Origin: Marinobacter maritimus
GTDB lineage: Bacteria; Pseudomonadota; Gammaproteobacteria; Pseudomonadales; Oleiphilaceae
Length of the DNA: 64,000 nt
Direction: 5' to 3'
Assembly (NCBI RefSeq): GCF_007671675.1
Contig: NZ_VCGW01000008.1
Location: 1 to 64,000, forward strand
Part shown: in pieces, positions 1-8,966 of the stretch
How the letters are laid out: each line of letters begins with the position of its first letter
How positions within the stretch are numbered: position 1 is the first letter of the stretch
Notes under the pieces: generated by a model
What the model was told of the DNA's origin: nothing
The model's input: the letters and a program-made list of their open reading frames with translations, nothing else
Databases searched by the model: none
Translations under genes and position numbers: made by a program

Positions 1-114
1 TGACGACTATAGCGGCCTGGCACCACCTGATCCCATCCCGAACTCAGAAGTGAAACAGGCCTGCGCCGATGGTAGTGTGGCATTTGCCCATGTGAGAGTA
101 GGTCATCGTCAGAC
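1..114 (+). rRNA. rrf: 5S ribosomal RNA (5' end at or just before the window edge)
   Basis: The first ~114 bases have the typical gammaproteobacterial 5S pattern: the internal stretch CCCATCCCGAACTCAGAAGT (loop region near position 35), then the GGTAGTGTGG segment, and a 3' end ATCGTCA that pairs with the TGACGA at the window start. The complementary ends show that nearly the whole molecule is present; one or two 5' bases may lie outside. It is a structural RNA of the large ribosomal subunit. By position it should be the last gene of an rRNA operon extending left of the window. Confidence 0.95.
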
Positions 115-128
115 TCTTAATTAGAATT

Positions 129-161
129 GCCTCGACAGCGTTGCTGTCGGGGCTTTTTTTT
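129..161 (+). terminator. Intrinsic terminator of the rRNA operon
   Basis: A 10-base-pair stem (GCCTCGACAG / CTGTCGGGGC, one G-T wobble) with a CGTT-type loop is followed directly by a run of eight T. It lies 15 bases after the 5S end, as expected for a rho-independent terminator closing the rRNA transcript. The convergent histidine kinase gene ends 50 bases further on. Confidence 0.9.
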
Positions 162-210
162 GTCTGAAAATCGACCCGCCGGGCAGCGGAACACTGCTCC
201 TCTTACAATA

Positions 211-891
211 CTATGGAAGCCAGATTTCGAAAACACCACCACCTAGATGCCCACCATTGTGGAGCTTGATGTAGCCTGTCCGTTCTCCCTCGCTGTGAAG
301 ATCCGCCACCGCAGAAACAAAGAACAGGCCCAGACTTGTGCTGCCCGTGTTGAAGTCCAGGGATTTGAAATTCAGTGTTCCTGTATGCTGCATATTCTCA
401 GGGTAGCCCTCACCGTCATCTTCTACCCCGATAACAAGGAAGCCATCACGTTCGTTGGCCGTTAGCCTGATCCTGGTTTTGGTATACCGGATTGCATTAT
501 TGATGGTGTTGTTCAGCGCCCCGGTCAGCAGGTCAGCATCAAAAAAGCCGTTTATCTCGTCAGCTTCAATGGAGCACTTGATATCCAGGCCTTCGAGAAG
601 TGGTGTGTGTCGGGAAAGGTGTTCAGCCAGAAAGTCAGGAACAAAGTGCTCTTCCATGTGTGCAGAAAGGTTGTTTTCGCCAAGCCTGTAAATCCCCAGA
701 AGCTGTACGAGGTCATTGTGTATTCGCTCAGCTTCATACTGGAGTGTGTTGAACCTTGAAGAGTCGTTGAGCTTATCCTCGTTCTCTGCCCTGAGCTCAT
801 CCAGGGAATTGAGCAGCATCCCAAGTGAATTTTTCATGTCATGTACGGCCAGAGCGAGAACCATAGAGAAGTCAATATTCCGGTTTTTCAT
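211..891 (-). CDS. Short cytoplasmic sensor histidine kinase
   Basis: A 226-residue kinase with no membrane segment or recognisable sensor domain. Seen: a dimerisation/phosphoacceptor box HDMKNSLG with the likely phosphorylated His17, an N-box NNTINNAIRYT near residue 130, a G1 box VEDDGEGYPE near 157 and a G2-like LGLFFV. This is a minimal HisKA-like plus HATPase unit, much shorter than normal sensor kinases. Its start overlaps the stop of the receiver-TPR gene by 4 bases (888-891), so it is probably translationally coupled and co-expressed. Inference: it phosphorylates or dephosphorylates that receiver. The input signal cannot be told; it may come through the partner. It is the last gene of the unit and ends facing the rRNA operon. 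Confidence 0.85.
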   Translation of the reverse strand: MKNRNIDFSMVLALAVHDMKNSLGMLLNSLDELRAENEDKLNDSSRFNTLQYEAERIHNDLVQLLGIYRLGENNLSAHMEEHFVPDFLAEHLSRHTPLLEGLDIKCSIEADEINGFFDADLLTGALNNTINNAIRYTKTRIRLTANERDGFLVIGVEDDGEGYPENMQHTGTLNFKSLDFNTGSTSLGLFFVSAVADLHSEGERTGYIKLHNGGHLGGGVFEIWLP

Positions 892-2537
892 AGGTTCAGT
901 GCCTTCAGTTTGCGTTGTAAAGCAAGGTAACGTCGATATTGTCCGTGATGCTCTGGTAGCCCAGTCAAGTAACCCAAATGCTGCCGGCAGCGTTCAAGCA
1001 GATCCTTGTTGCTGGTGTTGTCCTCATACTCTTTCATCAGCACCTGAACCTGGTTGAGGTTCAGGGCAGGGTGGTCCGGTATCATCTCCAGTGCCTTTGT
1101 GAAGATGTTTGCGGCCTCCTTGAGGTCGCCCGACTCAAAGGCTTTTATTCCGTCCCGGTTCAGACGACGTGCCTTGACCTTCATGCGAAAGCCGACAGGC
1201 TCATCCAGCAAACTTTCAATCTTTCTCAGGGTTGGAGGATTTTCCCTGAACCGTTCAGCCAATTCTCCCAATAACGCCTTGGCCTCCTCGCCGTAGCCGA
1301 GGCGGAAGAGCGTTTTTGCATAGTCCAGGCCAGTTTCAACATCAGGAGAAGAGGCGTTTTTCAGTTCCGGGCGAATGCTCTCAAGTATTGCCTCGGCTTT
1401 TTGTACTTTCTGCTGGCCTGCGTAGATCCGGCATTGGACAATCTGACTACGAAGAGTGAGGCCATCATCGTCGGTAAATCGCTTCTCCATCTTGCCAAGA
1501 ACTGAAAAGGCATCGTTTGCAAGTTCGGCCCCTTCTACTCCTGTGTCGCCTTCGCAGAGATCGCAGAGGGTGTGGCTGAGAGCGAGATAGTGCTGTGGGC
1601 TATCGTGAATCGAGTGTGTCCCCAGATCCACTGTGCGCTGCCACGCCTTGGCTGCCGTATCCATATCCTGGTTTGACTCGGCCAGCTCAGCCAAGTGCTT
1701 TTGCCGGAGCAGTGCATTCGGTGAATAATCAGTCGCACGCTCAAGAATCTTCTGTGCAAGGCCAGGTTTGTTCTGGCGCTCAAGGCCTTCAGCGAGAAGA
1801 TCGTAGGCTTCCATATAGTCGGGGTGAACAGCAATCAGCTGCTGTAGGCTCTCGACCGCCTCATCGTGGCGATGACTAGCCAACAGCACTCTGCTGCGTC
1901 CGAATCGTGCCCAGGAGAGCTCGCGCTGGGAGAGTACATCGTCGTAAATTTTGATGGCGTGAGAAAGATCACCTAGCAGGAAGTAAAGCTCCCCGAGTGT
2001 TTTCATGAGCCAGGTTTTATAACGTGGCAATCGAGTGAGAGCCTGCAAGCAGAGAGAAATGGCTTGAGGATAGTTTTCCCGGTCGATTTCACGATTGATC
2101 GGAAATAGCGCATTTCGCTGGCTGATCAGGCTGCCCAGGCGTTTTTCCAGCATGGTGCGGTTGATTGGCTTTGTAAGGTAGGCGTCTGGCTGGTACTCAC
2201 GAGCGCCCATAACCATTTCCTTCGACGTTTCCGAGGTCACCATGAGAAACAGTGATGAGCGCTTGAGAAGCTTCTTGTGCCGAAGTTCTTCCAGAATATG
2301 CTGGCCGTTCTTGCCCTCTCCGAGATTGTAGTCACACAGCACCACATCAACGTGATTATAAGTGCAGTACTGCACGGCGGGTCTGGCGTGTGCGACCAGC
2401 TCTATGTTGTCGGCGCCACAGCTGCGAAGCATATGACGCATGGAAAGCCGGAAGTTTTCAAAGTCGTCTATCACAAGATAGGCGAGCTTCCCAAATGCGC
2501 TTGTGGCAGGCGAGAACTTGTTATCAGGAGTGCTCAT
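888..2537 (-). CDS. Response regulator with receiver domain and TPR repeats
   Basis: A 549-residue protein. Residues 19-135 form a CheY-like receiver: acidic pair D24/D25, phosphoacceptor D69 in LCDYNLG, T101 and K123 (YLTKP). The rest, from about 150, is helical with repeats of TPR type (for example the AIKIYDDVL and AANIFTKALEMIPDHPALN segments). No helix-turn-helix, GGDEF, EAL or other output domain is visible, so the output is probably a protein-protein contact. REC-TPR proteins are known in Pseudomonas and Vibrio relatives, but their roles are poorly defined. It overlaps the upstream hybrid kinase by 4 bases (2534-2537) and the downstream short kinase by 4 bases, which points to one co-translated signalling unit. 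Confidence 0.88.
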   Translation of the reverse strand: MSTPDNKFSPATSAFGKLAYLVIDDFENFRLSMRHMLRSCGADNIELVAHARPAVQYCTYNHVDVVLCDYNLGEGKNGQHILEELRHKKLLKRSSLFLMVTSETSKEMVMGAREYQPDAYLTKPINRTMLEKRLGSLISQRNALFPINREIDRENYPQAISLCLQALTRLPRYKTWLMKTLGELYFLLGDLSHAIKIYDDVLSQRELSWARFGRSRVLLASHRHDEAVESLQQLIAVHPDYMEAYDLLAEGLERQNKPGLAQKILERATDYSPNALLRQKHLAELAESNQDMDTAAKAWQRTVDLGTHSIHDSPQHYLALSHTLCDLCEGDTGVEGAELANDAFSVLGKMEKRFTDDDGLTLRSQIVQCRIYAGQQKVQKAEAILESIRPELKNASSPDVETGLDYAKTLFRLGYGEEAKALLGELAERFRENPPTLRKIESLLDEPVGFRMKVKARRLNRDGIKAFESGDLKEAANIFTKALEMIPDHPALNLNQVQVLMKEYEDNTSNKDLLERCRQHLGYLTGLPEHHGQYRRYLALQRKLKALNL

Positions 2538-5500
2538 GAGCGTTTGTGTTTCAGCAGTTTGTTCACTAAAGCTCTCAGGGCGGCAGGTTTAACTGGCTTG
2601 TAGAGAATCTGGTAGCCTCGTTCGATTGCGTCGTCGCGAACGTCCGTCGCCATATATCCGGTGATCAGTATGCCCGGAATGTTATACCCAACTGCGCCGC
2701 GTATTGCGTCCATTGCATCCAGCCCATTCTTGTCATCGTCGAGCTGGTAGTCCGCAAGTATCATATCGGGTTGTTGACCGTGCAGCTGTTCCAGTGCGCT
2801 TTCGAGGCTTTGAGCCGCTGTTACATCGCATTTCCAGTTGCCGAGAAGAGCCACCATACCCTGCAAGATTGCAGGGTCGTTGTCGATGCAGAGCACACTC
2901 AAGCCGCCCAGGCTGGAGACTCGCCGGGAGCTGGTAGCAGTTGTCTCAGAGGTCTGATACGCCTGGTCCGCCGGCGCGAGTGGAACGGTTATCCCAAACA
3001 CACTGCCTTTACCCTGAACTGACTCGACGCTTACGGGGTGATTCAGCATGCCGCTTATCCGGTCGACGATTGCCAGGCCCAGGCCAAGTCCTTTTTTGTC
3101 CCGACCGTGTTGGAAACGCCGGAATTCCTCAAAAATGAAGGCTAGTTGATCTTCGGGTATACCGGGGCCGGTATCCCACACTTCAATGCGCAGATATCCT
3201 TTTAGGCGGCGACAACCAAGCAGGATTTTTCCTTCCGGGGTATAGCGTATAGCGTTGGACAGGAAGTTCTGAACAACGCGGCGCAACAGTTTGGCGTCTG
3301 ACTGAATCCACGCACTGCTGGGCACGACATGAAGCTTCAGACCCTGGTCCTCCGCGATGGCCGTAAAGTCGGTGGCCAGGTGGCGCATAATGTCGTTGAT
3401 CGGAAACACGCCTATATCTGGCTCCAAGGCTCCTGCATCAAGCTTGGAAATGTCGAGCAGGGTGCTGATGATCTCTTCAGCTGCGCCGAGTGAGCTGTCG
3501 ATATGATCCACGAGCTCCTTGTTCTCGGCATTGTTGGCCTTCCCGGCAAGCGCGGAGGTAAACAGTCGCGCTGCATTGAGTGGCTGCAGCAGATCGTGGC
3601 TTGCTGATGCAAGAAAGCGGGTTTTACTCTGGTTTGCCTGCTCGGCAACGGACTTGGCTTTGAGCATTTGCTCGTTAATAACCTGCAGCTCTTGCGTGCG
3701 TTCTTTAACCCGCTGCTCAAGATAGATATTGGTTTCTTTTAGCGCCTGTTCGGTGCGGCGCATCGCCGTAATGTCCTGGAATGTGGTTACATATCCCCCG
3801 CCGGGAATCGGGCTGCCATCTACCCGAACGACTGTCCCGTCTGGCCGTTGGCGCTCATAAGAAATGGGTTGCCCTTCGCGCATGCTGGCGTAGTGATTGG
3901 TAATGATCTCATCAATACGTCGAGCCGGCAGGTTGGCATTTGTGAGGTTGTAACGCATCAGGTCTTCCGCGGGGCGACCAACTCTTACAAACCCTTTGGG
4001 GTAGGTGAAGAGTTCGAGGTAGCGATGGTTCCAGACCACAAGCTGTTGCTGCTGATTGACCACGGAAACACCAAGGCTGATGTTCTCTATGGCTGACTGC
4101 AGCAGCTCTCGGCTGAATGTCATGGCCTGTGATGCTTCATCAACAATGCTGACTACATCTTCAATCTGCATGTCGCGACCCGTGAGGGTCGATTCGAGAA
4201 CCACGCGGGCGGTAGAAGCGCCGATCACCGAAGCAAGCTGGCGCTCTATGTATTTCATCAGATGAGACGAAGCCGGGCGATGCGGGTGAAGTCTTATGGC
4301 ATTACGCCGCCCGTAATTACGAAAAATGGCTTCGGAACGCTCCTCACCCATGAACCTGTCCGTAAGGGCTTGCAGGTCTGCGGTGAGTATTTCACCCTGC
4401 CAGCTCTGGTGCTGAACCGTATCGCCTTTTGGATTTGGGTCGTGAAAGAAAGAAGCTATCTGAATTTTTTCGCGTACCCGTTGGCGGGTAAGTAGCGAGA
4501 GCGTTATGTAAACCAGCGTATTGATGCCGAGGCTCCAGACAATGCCATGGCTGGTCTGGTCGAGTTCCAGTCCGAATAATGCGGTTGGCCTTGTCCAGCT
4601 CAAGCCCCAGACGCCCTCGTTAATCAGGGAATCGGTAAACCAGCCTGTTGAAGCCAGGGCAGGAAGCAGCAATGTGTAGCACCACATCATGAAACCCAGT
4701 CCGAGGCCCCAGGTTGCTCCCGTGGCATTCCCGCGACGCCAGAGGATGCCTCCTACAAGAGCCGGCCCGAATTGAGCGGCTGCGGCAAAGGACAGAAGCC
4801 CGAATGACGTCAGGCTGTAGTCCTCACCTGCCATTCGGTAAAAACCGTAGGCCGTAAGTAGAACGACAAAAATGGCGACTCTACGGATGCCCAGCAACAA
4901 GGAGCTCAGATCCGTCTGACGGTTCATTCTTGGCCGGAAAAACCTGAGCAGTGCCGGCATGATTATTTCGTTGCTCACCATCGTTGCAATTGCGACGGAG
5001 CAGACAATAACCATAGCCGCAGCGGCGGACCCACCACCAAGGAAGGCGAGGATGGCGAGCCATTCTTTCCCGGCCATGATGGGCAACTGCAGAATAAGAA
5101 TATCCGGATTGCCAGCCATGGCCTCCGAAGCGAGTAGGCCAGCCGCTGCAATAGGTAATACGAAGGCACTGGCCACAATAAGATAGATCGGCATAGCCCA
5201 GCGAGCAACTTCGAAATCCCGGGGATCAGCATTCTCGACCACCATAACGTGAAATTGCCGTGGCAGACAGATGATGGCAAGCATGGCAACGAGTGTCTGG
5301 GTTATGAATGCCGGAGCCTCAATGGCATCTGTTGTCAGAATGCCAGTCAAGTCTGCTTGCCTTATATTTGTGAGTAGATCGCCAAAGCCATTGTAAAGCC
5401 CGTATCCGACAAACAGTCCAACAGCTACGAAAGCAATGAGTTTGATTAGTGACTCGAAGGCGACGGCCTGAATCATGCCACGATGATGTTCTGTGGATTC

Positions 5501-6064
5501 CAGATGACGGGTGCCGAAAAGCACAGTGAATACAGCCAGGGCCAGGGTTATGTACCATGCGGCATCGTTCCAGGCTGCGGTACCCAGTTGCCCCGCACCA
5601 GCAACCAAGCCAGTACCTGTTTCGGATAACACGCTGAATCCCATCGCGATAGCTTTAAGTTGCAGTGCGATGTAAGGCACGCTGCCAATCAGGGCGAAGG
5701 CTGCGATCATGGCTGCCAGCAGCTGGGATTTGCCATAGCGGGAGGCAATGAAGTCCGCTATGGACGTGCTGTTATTACGTTTGCTTATGTAAATAATCCG
5801 ACGCAATAATGGCGCGCCGAAAACGAAAACCAGCAAGGGCCCAAGGTAGATTGGTAGAAATCCGAGGCCTTCCTGCGTAGCCCGGCCTACAGCACCGTAG
5901 AATGTCCAGGAGGTGAAGTAGACTGCCAGTGACAGAGAGTAAACCTGTGTTCGTGCCAGACGTTTGCGATAGAGCCCGGGGTGCTTATCACCGGCCCAGG
6001 CGATGATAAACAGAATCGAAATGTAGGTAATGGAAATTAAAACCAGCAGCCAGGCACTAATCAT
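2534..6064 (-). CDS. Sodium:solute-symporter-like hybrid histidine kinase (CrbS/CbrA-type)
   Basis: A 1176-residue inner-membrane protein. Residues 1 to about 520 carry many hydrophobic helices resembling an SLC5 (sodium:solute symporter) transporter. Then come a linker, a PAS domain (~675-775), a coiled coil, a HisKA box ASASHDLLQPLNAARLF with the phospho-His near 822, an HATPase domain with DTGPGIP and GLGLGLAIVDR, and a C-terminal receiver (CIDNDP; DYQLDDD with the acceptor Asp near 1103; KPVKP). This architecture is known from CrbS, which controls acetate use, and from CbrA. An ActP-like symporter lies just upstream, so a role in sensing acetate or a related carboxylate is a reasonable inference. 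No LuxR-type CrbR regulator is in the window. It is the first gene of the three-gene overlapping unit. Confidence 0.92.
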   Translation of the reverse strand: MISAWLLVLISITYISILFIIAWAGDKHPGLYRKRLARTQVYSLSLAVYFTSWTFYGAVGRATQEGLGFLPIYLGPLLVFVFGAPLLRRIIYISKRNNSTSIADFIASRYGKSQLLAAMIAAFALIGSVPYIALQLKAIAMGFSVLSETGTGLVAGAGQLGTAAWNDAAWYITLALAVFTVLFGTRHLESTEHHRGMIQAVAFESLIKLIAFVAVGLFVGYGLYNGFGDLLTNIRQADLTGILTTDAIEAPAFITQTLVAMLAIICLPRQFHVMVVENADPRDFEVARWAMPIYLIVASAFVLPIAAAGLLASEAMAGNPDILILQLPIMAGKEWLAILAFLGGGSAAAAMVIVCSVAIATMVSNEIIMPALLRFFRPRMNRQTDLSSLLLGIRRVAIFVVLLTAYGFYRMAGEDYSLTSFGLLSFAAAAQFGPALVGGILWRRGNATGATWGLGLGFMMWCYTLLLPALASTGWFTDSLINEGVWGLSWTRPTALFGLELDQTSHGIVWSLGINTLVYITLSLLTRQRVREKIQIASFFHDPNPKGDTVQHQSWQGEILTADLQALTDRFMGEERSEAIFRNYGRRNAIRLHPHRPASSHLMKYIERQLASVIGASTARVVLESTLTGRDMQIEDVVSIVDEASQAMTFSRELLQSAIENISLGVSVVNQQQQLVVWNHRYLELFTYPKGFVRVGRPAEDLMRYNLTNANLPARRIDEIITNHYASMREGQPISYERQRPDGTVVRVDGSPIPGGGYVTTFQDITAMRRTEQALKETNIYLEQRVKERTQELQVINEQMLKAKSVAEQANQSKTRFLASASHDLLQPLNAARLFTSALAGKANNAENKELVDHIDSSLGAAEEIISTLLDISKLDAGALEPDIGVFPINDIMRHLATDFTAIAEDQGLKLHVVPSSAWIQSDAKLLRRVVQNFLSNAIRYTPEGKILLGCRRLKGYLRIEVWDTGPGIPEDQLAFIFEEFRRFQHGRDKKGLGLGLAIVDRISGMLNHPVSVESVQGKGSVFGITVPLAPADQAYQTSETTATSSRRVSSLGGLSVLCIDNDPAILQGMVALLGNWKCDVTAAQSLESALEQLHGQQPDMILADYQLDDDKNGLDAMDAIRGAVGYNIPGILITGYMATDVRDDAIERGYQILYKPVKPAALRALVNKLLKHKRS

Positions 6065-6116
6065 ATCTATACATTTCCGTCAGGTGGGCGGTTTACCTGG
6101 CGCCGTTGCTGAAACA

Positions 6117-6623
6117 TCAGCCGGGGCATACAGCTGAGAACAGTGGATCACTCAGGCTCAGAACCTTGAGGTTATCGACCCGGGGTGTCCCATCAGAGCC
6201 GATAGGGACGACCTCACGGGATGCGCAGTTAATGATGTGGACCCTGTGTGAAACTGTGTCGGTCAGCTTCTGTTCAAAACGGTAGAGCGTGAACCGAATG
6301 ATGTCCGGGTTGCCGGTGTCCTGAGCAATGCTGTCCGTATCCACCGTGGAAAATGCGGTTACGTATGGGTAAACCAGTGACCAGGGGCGCCAGAATATAC
6401 CTCGGCTTTCTGTACTTACGACCACAGCCTCATCTGGCAGGCGTGACTGCTTATGGTCAAACCAGATGTACTCGCCGTAGATGAGGTAGCCAAGCATACC
6501 TGCACCAGCAAATACCGGAATAATCCATTTAGGCGCCATATTGCGGGTAGCGGCCCGAATTGCCAGTGCGATACCGGCAGCGCCCAGTCCACAAAATACG
6601 GTGGCGACAAGAGTCCAGAACAT
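6117..6623 (-). CDS. Small membrane protein of unknown function
   Basis: A 168-residue protein with two N-terminal hydrophobic stretches (about residues 3-24 and 34-50), followed by a polar domain probably outside the membrane. I recognise no family. The start is supported by AAGGAAA about 8 bases upstream on the coding strand. It lies 52 bases upstream of the hybrid kinase and downstream of the symporter terminator, so it probably heads the signalling transcript. Its placement between symporter and sensor suggests a link with one of them, but nothing in the sequence proves it. Confidence 0.75.
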   Translation of the reverse strand: MFWTLVATVFCGLGAAGIALAIRAATRNMAPKWIIPVFAGAGMLGYLIYGEYIWFDHKQSRLPDEAVVVSTESRGIFWRPWSLVYPYVTAFSTVDTDSIAQDTGNPDIIRFTLYRFEQKLTDTVSHRVHIINCASREVVPIGSDGTPRVDNLKVLSLSDPLFSAVCPG

Positions 6624-6645
6624 AAATGCGTTTCCTTAAAAAAGA

Positions 6646-6672
6646 ACGGGCTTCCTCACTGAGGAAGCCCGT
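6646..6672 (-). terminator. Intrinsic terminator after the symporter gene
   Basis: A perfect 12-base-pair stem, ACGGGCTTCCTC / GAGGAAGCCCGT, with a 3-base loop. Read on the minus strand it is followed by TTCTTTTTT. It closes the symporter transcript (stop at 6721) and separates it from the small membrane protein gene that starts at 6623. Confidence 0.88.
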
Positions 6673-6720
6673 CCAGTAACAACCTGTCAACTCAATGAGT
6701 GAATCAGGTCGGATTGTTGC

Positions 6721-8487
6721 TTAGTGATCTTGAGCTTGTCCGGCACCGCGTGGGTAACGAACGCTCTCAACCAGCTCCTGAATCTCAACGGGCGGCTCTT
6801 CAGTCGCATTGGATACAGCGAAGGCTACCGCAAAGTTCACCAAGGCACCAATGGCGCCGATAGACAGCGGAGAGATACCAAGTACCCAGTTCGCCGGAGT
6901 ATCAGCGAGGTTGGCGGTGCCCGGGATGAAGAACCATCCCTTGTACACGAAGATGTACGTCAGGGTGAACGCCAAGCCGCATAGCATACCCGCGATAGCG
7001 CCGGTATTGTTAATGCGTTTGGAGAAGATACCCATCATCAGTGTCGGGAACAGCGAGGCGGCCGCGATACCGAAGGCCAGTGCCACAACCTGTGCCGCGA
7101 ATCCCGGCGGATTGGCTCCGAGGTATGTCGCTACAACAATTGCAACGGCCATCGAAATTCGAGCTGCCATCAATTCGCCTTTCTCCGTGATGGAGGGATT
7201 AATGGAGCCTTTGATCAGGTCGTGACTGATTGCCGAAGATATCGCCAGTAGCAAACCTGCCGCTGTCGACAGTGCTGCGGCGAGACCACCAGCTGCTATC
7301 AACCCGATAACCCAGCCGGGCAGGTTGGCAATTTCCGGATTGGCAAGTACCAGAATGTCGCGGTTTACGTCCAGCTCGTTGCCTTCCCAGCCACGAGCGT
7401 CGGCTTCAGCCTGGAAGGAGGGTGTATCGTTGTATAGCTGAATGCGACCATCTTCGTTCTTGTCAACGAACTTGATCAGACCCGTCACTTCCCACTCTTT
7501 TACCCATTGTGGACGATTGTCATATTCAATCGGCTCAGCCGCGGTTCCATCGGGATAAATGGTTGTCATCAGGTTCAGTCGCGCCATGGACGCAACAGCC
7601 GGTGCTGTCAGGTACAGCAGCGCGATGAACACCAGAGCCCAGCCTGCGGACCAGCGCGCATCGGCAACCTTGGGAACGGTGAAGAAGCGAATGATAACGT
7701 GGGGAAGACCAGCGGTGCCGATCATCAGCGTCAGAGTGAACAACACCATGTTCAGGTGACTATCAACGTCTGCGGTGTACTCATTGAAGCCTACATCCGT
7801 GATGACCTGGTTCAGCTTATCGAGAATCGGCATTCCGGAATCGATATGGGTTGAGAACAGACCCAGCGCTGGAATCGGGTTGCCGGTCAGTTGCAGCGAA
7901 ATAAACACCGCTGGAATGGTGTAGGCAATGATCAGCACAACGTACTGCGCAACCTGTGTGTAAGTGATGCCTTTCATGCCACCAAGTACTGAGTAGATGA
8001 AAACAACAATAGCAGCGATGATCAGGCCTGTGGTGGAATCAACTTCCAGGAAACGTGAGAAGGCGACACCCGCACCGGCCATTTGGCCGATAACGTAGGT
8101 GACCGACGCGACAATAAGGCAGATAACCGCAACCAGGCGGGCGTTCTTGCTGTAGAACCGGTCACCGATGAACTCCGGAACCGTGAACTTGCCAAATTTG
8201 CGCAGATACGGAGCCAGAAGCATGGCCAGGAGAACATAGCCGCCCGTCCAGCCCATAAGGTAGGCTGAGCTTGCGTATCCGCCGGCAGCAATAATACCTG
8301 CCATGGAGATAAAGGATGCCGCAGACATCCAGTCAGCACCAATCGCCATACCGTTGGTGATCGGGTGTACGCCGCCGCCGGCAACGTAGAAGTCCTTTGT
8401 GCTTCCGGCCTTGGCCCAGATAGCAATAAGTATGTAGATCAGGAAAGACCCGCCTACAAACATGATATTGATTCCAAATTGGCTCAT
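6721..8487 (-). CDS. Sodium:solute symporter, ActP-like (VC_2705 subfamily), large subunit
   Basis: A 588-residue inner-membrane protein of the SLC5 family with about 13 hydrophobic helices, plus an insert near residues 325-385 that looks extracytoplasmic (polar, with a DKNEDGRIQLYND segment). Family features include the N-terminal GADWMSAASFISMAG and the later AAALSTAAGLLLAISSAISHD, similar to acetate permease ActP. It probably imports acetate or another short carboxylate with Na+; the substrate is inferred. The partner small subunit gene lies 4 bases upstream. A strong terminator follows. The neighbouring hybrid kinase has the same transporter fold, which fits a substrate-sensing circuit. 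Confidence 0.9.
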   Translation of the reverse strand: MSQFGINIMFVGGSFLIYILIAIWAKAGSTKDFYVAGGGVHPITNGMAIGADWMSAASFISMAGIIAAGGYASSAYLMGWTGGYVLLAMLLAPYLRKFGKFTVPEFIGDRFYSKNARLVAVICLIVASVTYVIGQMAGAGVAFSRFLEVDSTTGLIIAAIVVFIYSVLGGMKGITYTQVAQYVVLIIAYTIPAVFISLQLTGNPIPALGLFSTHIDSGMPILDKLNQVITDVGFNEYTADVDSHLNMVLFTLTLMIGTAGLPHVIIRFFTVPKVADARWSAGWALVFIALLYLTAPAVASMARLNLMTTIYPDGTAAEPIEYDNRPQWVKEWEVTGLIKFVDKNEDGRIQLYNDTPSFQAEADARGWEGNELDVNRDILVLANPEIANLPGWVIGLIAAGGLAAALSTAAGLLLAISSAISHDLIKGSINPSITEKGELMAARISMAVAIVVATYLGANPPGFAAQVVALAFGIAAASLFPTLMMGIFSKRINNTGAIAGMLCGLAFTLTYIFVYKGWFFIPGTANLADTPANWVLGISPLSIGAIGALVNFAVAFAVSNATEEPPVEIQELVESVRYPRGAGQAQDH

Positions 8488-8491
8488 ACGC

Positions 8492-8755
8492 TTATTCCTC
8501 GTCCACGCCGAATTGTTTATCGAGCCTGTTCATGCGCCACGCGTAGTGGAAGATCAAGCCAATGAACGTAAGAATGGAGCCCTGCTGAGCGAACCAGAAG
8601 CCCAGGTCCGTGCCGCCGATGGGAATGCCGGCAAGCATGGGGCGCAAAATGATTGCAAAACCGTATGAAACCAGGGCCCAGACAATCAGGCTCCCGAATA
8701 TAAGGCGAAGATTCGCCTTCCAGTACTTTTCAGCGTCGTAACTATGCCCTGACAT
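8492..8755 (-). CDS. DUF4212 protein, symporter small subunit
   Basis: An 87-residue protein with two hydrophobic segments (about residues 17-37 and 52-70), ending in the charged tail NRLDKQFGVDEE. This is the DUF4212 family, almost always encoded next to VC_2705-type sodium:solute symporters and proposed to be their small subunit. The gap to the large subunit is 4 bases. An AGGAGT ribosome binding site lies 5 bases before the start on the coding strand. The 211-base gap upstream (8756-8966) should hold the promoter of this pair; I could not assign a convincing -35/-10. Confidence 0.9.
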   Translation of the reverse strand: MSGHSYDAEKYWKANLRLIFGSLIVWALVSYGFAIILRPMLAGIPIGGTDLGFWFAQQGSILTFIGLIFHYAWRMNRLDKQFGVDEE

Positions 8756-8966
8756 AGGATTACTCCTGTCTTGTTGTTGTTGATCTATGGTGGTTTTTTG
8801 GTGAGCTGAGCGAGACAGAGAATTTATTATTCATATTAGTACTTCCCCTACTTGTTCTCTTCTACGACTTTACCTGTCAATCGATTTATAGATATTGGCA
8901 AAAAGTCTAATTTTGGGGGATTTGCTGTGACAGGCGTCTGTTTTTCAGTGGTTTCAGATACTTAGG

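Noticed and set aside
8756..8966. A sigma-70 promoter (TTGACA on the minus strand near 8880) for the symporter operon
   Set aside because: No acceptable -10 element lies at 16-18 bases, so it is not listed as a feature.
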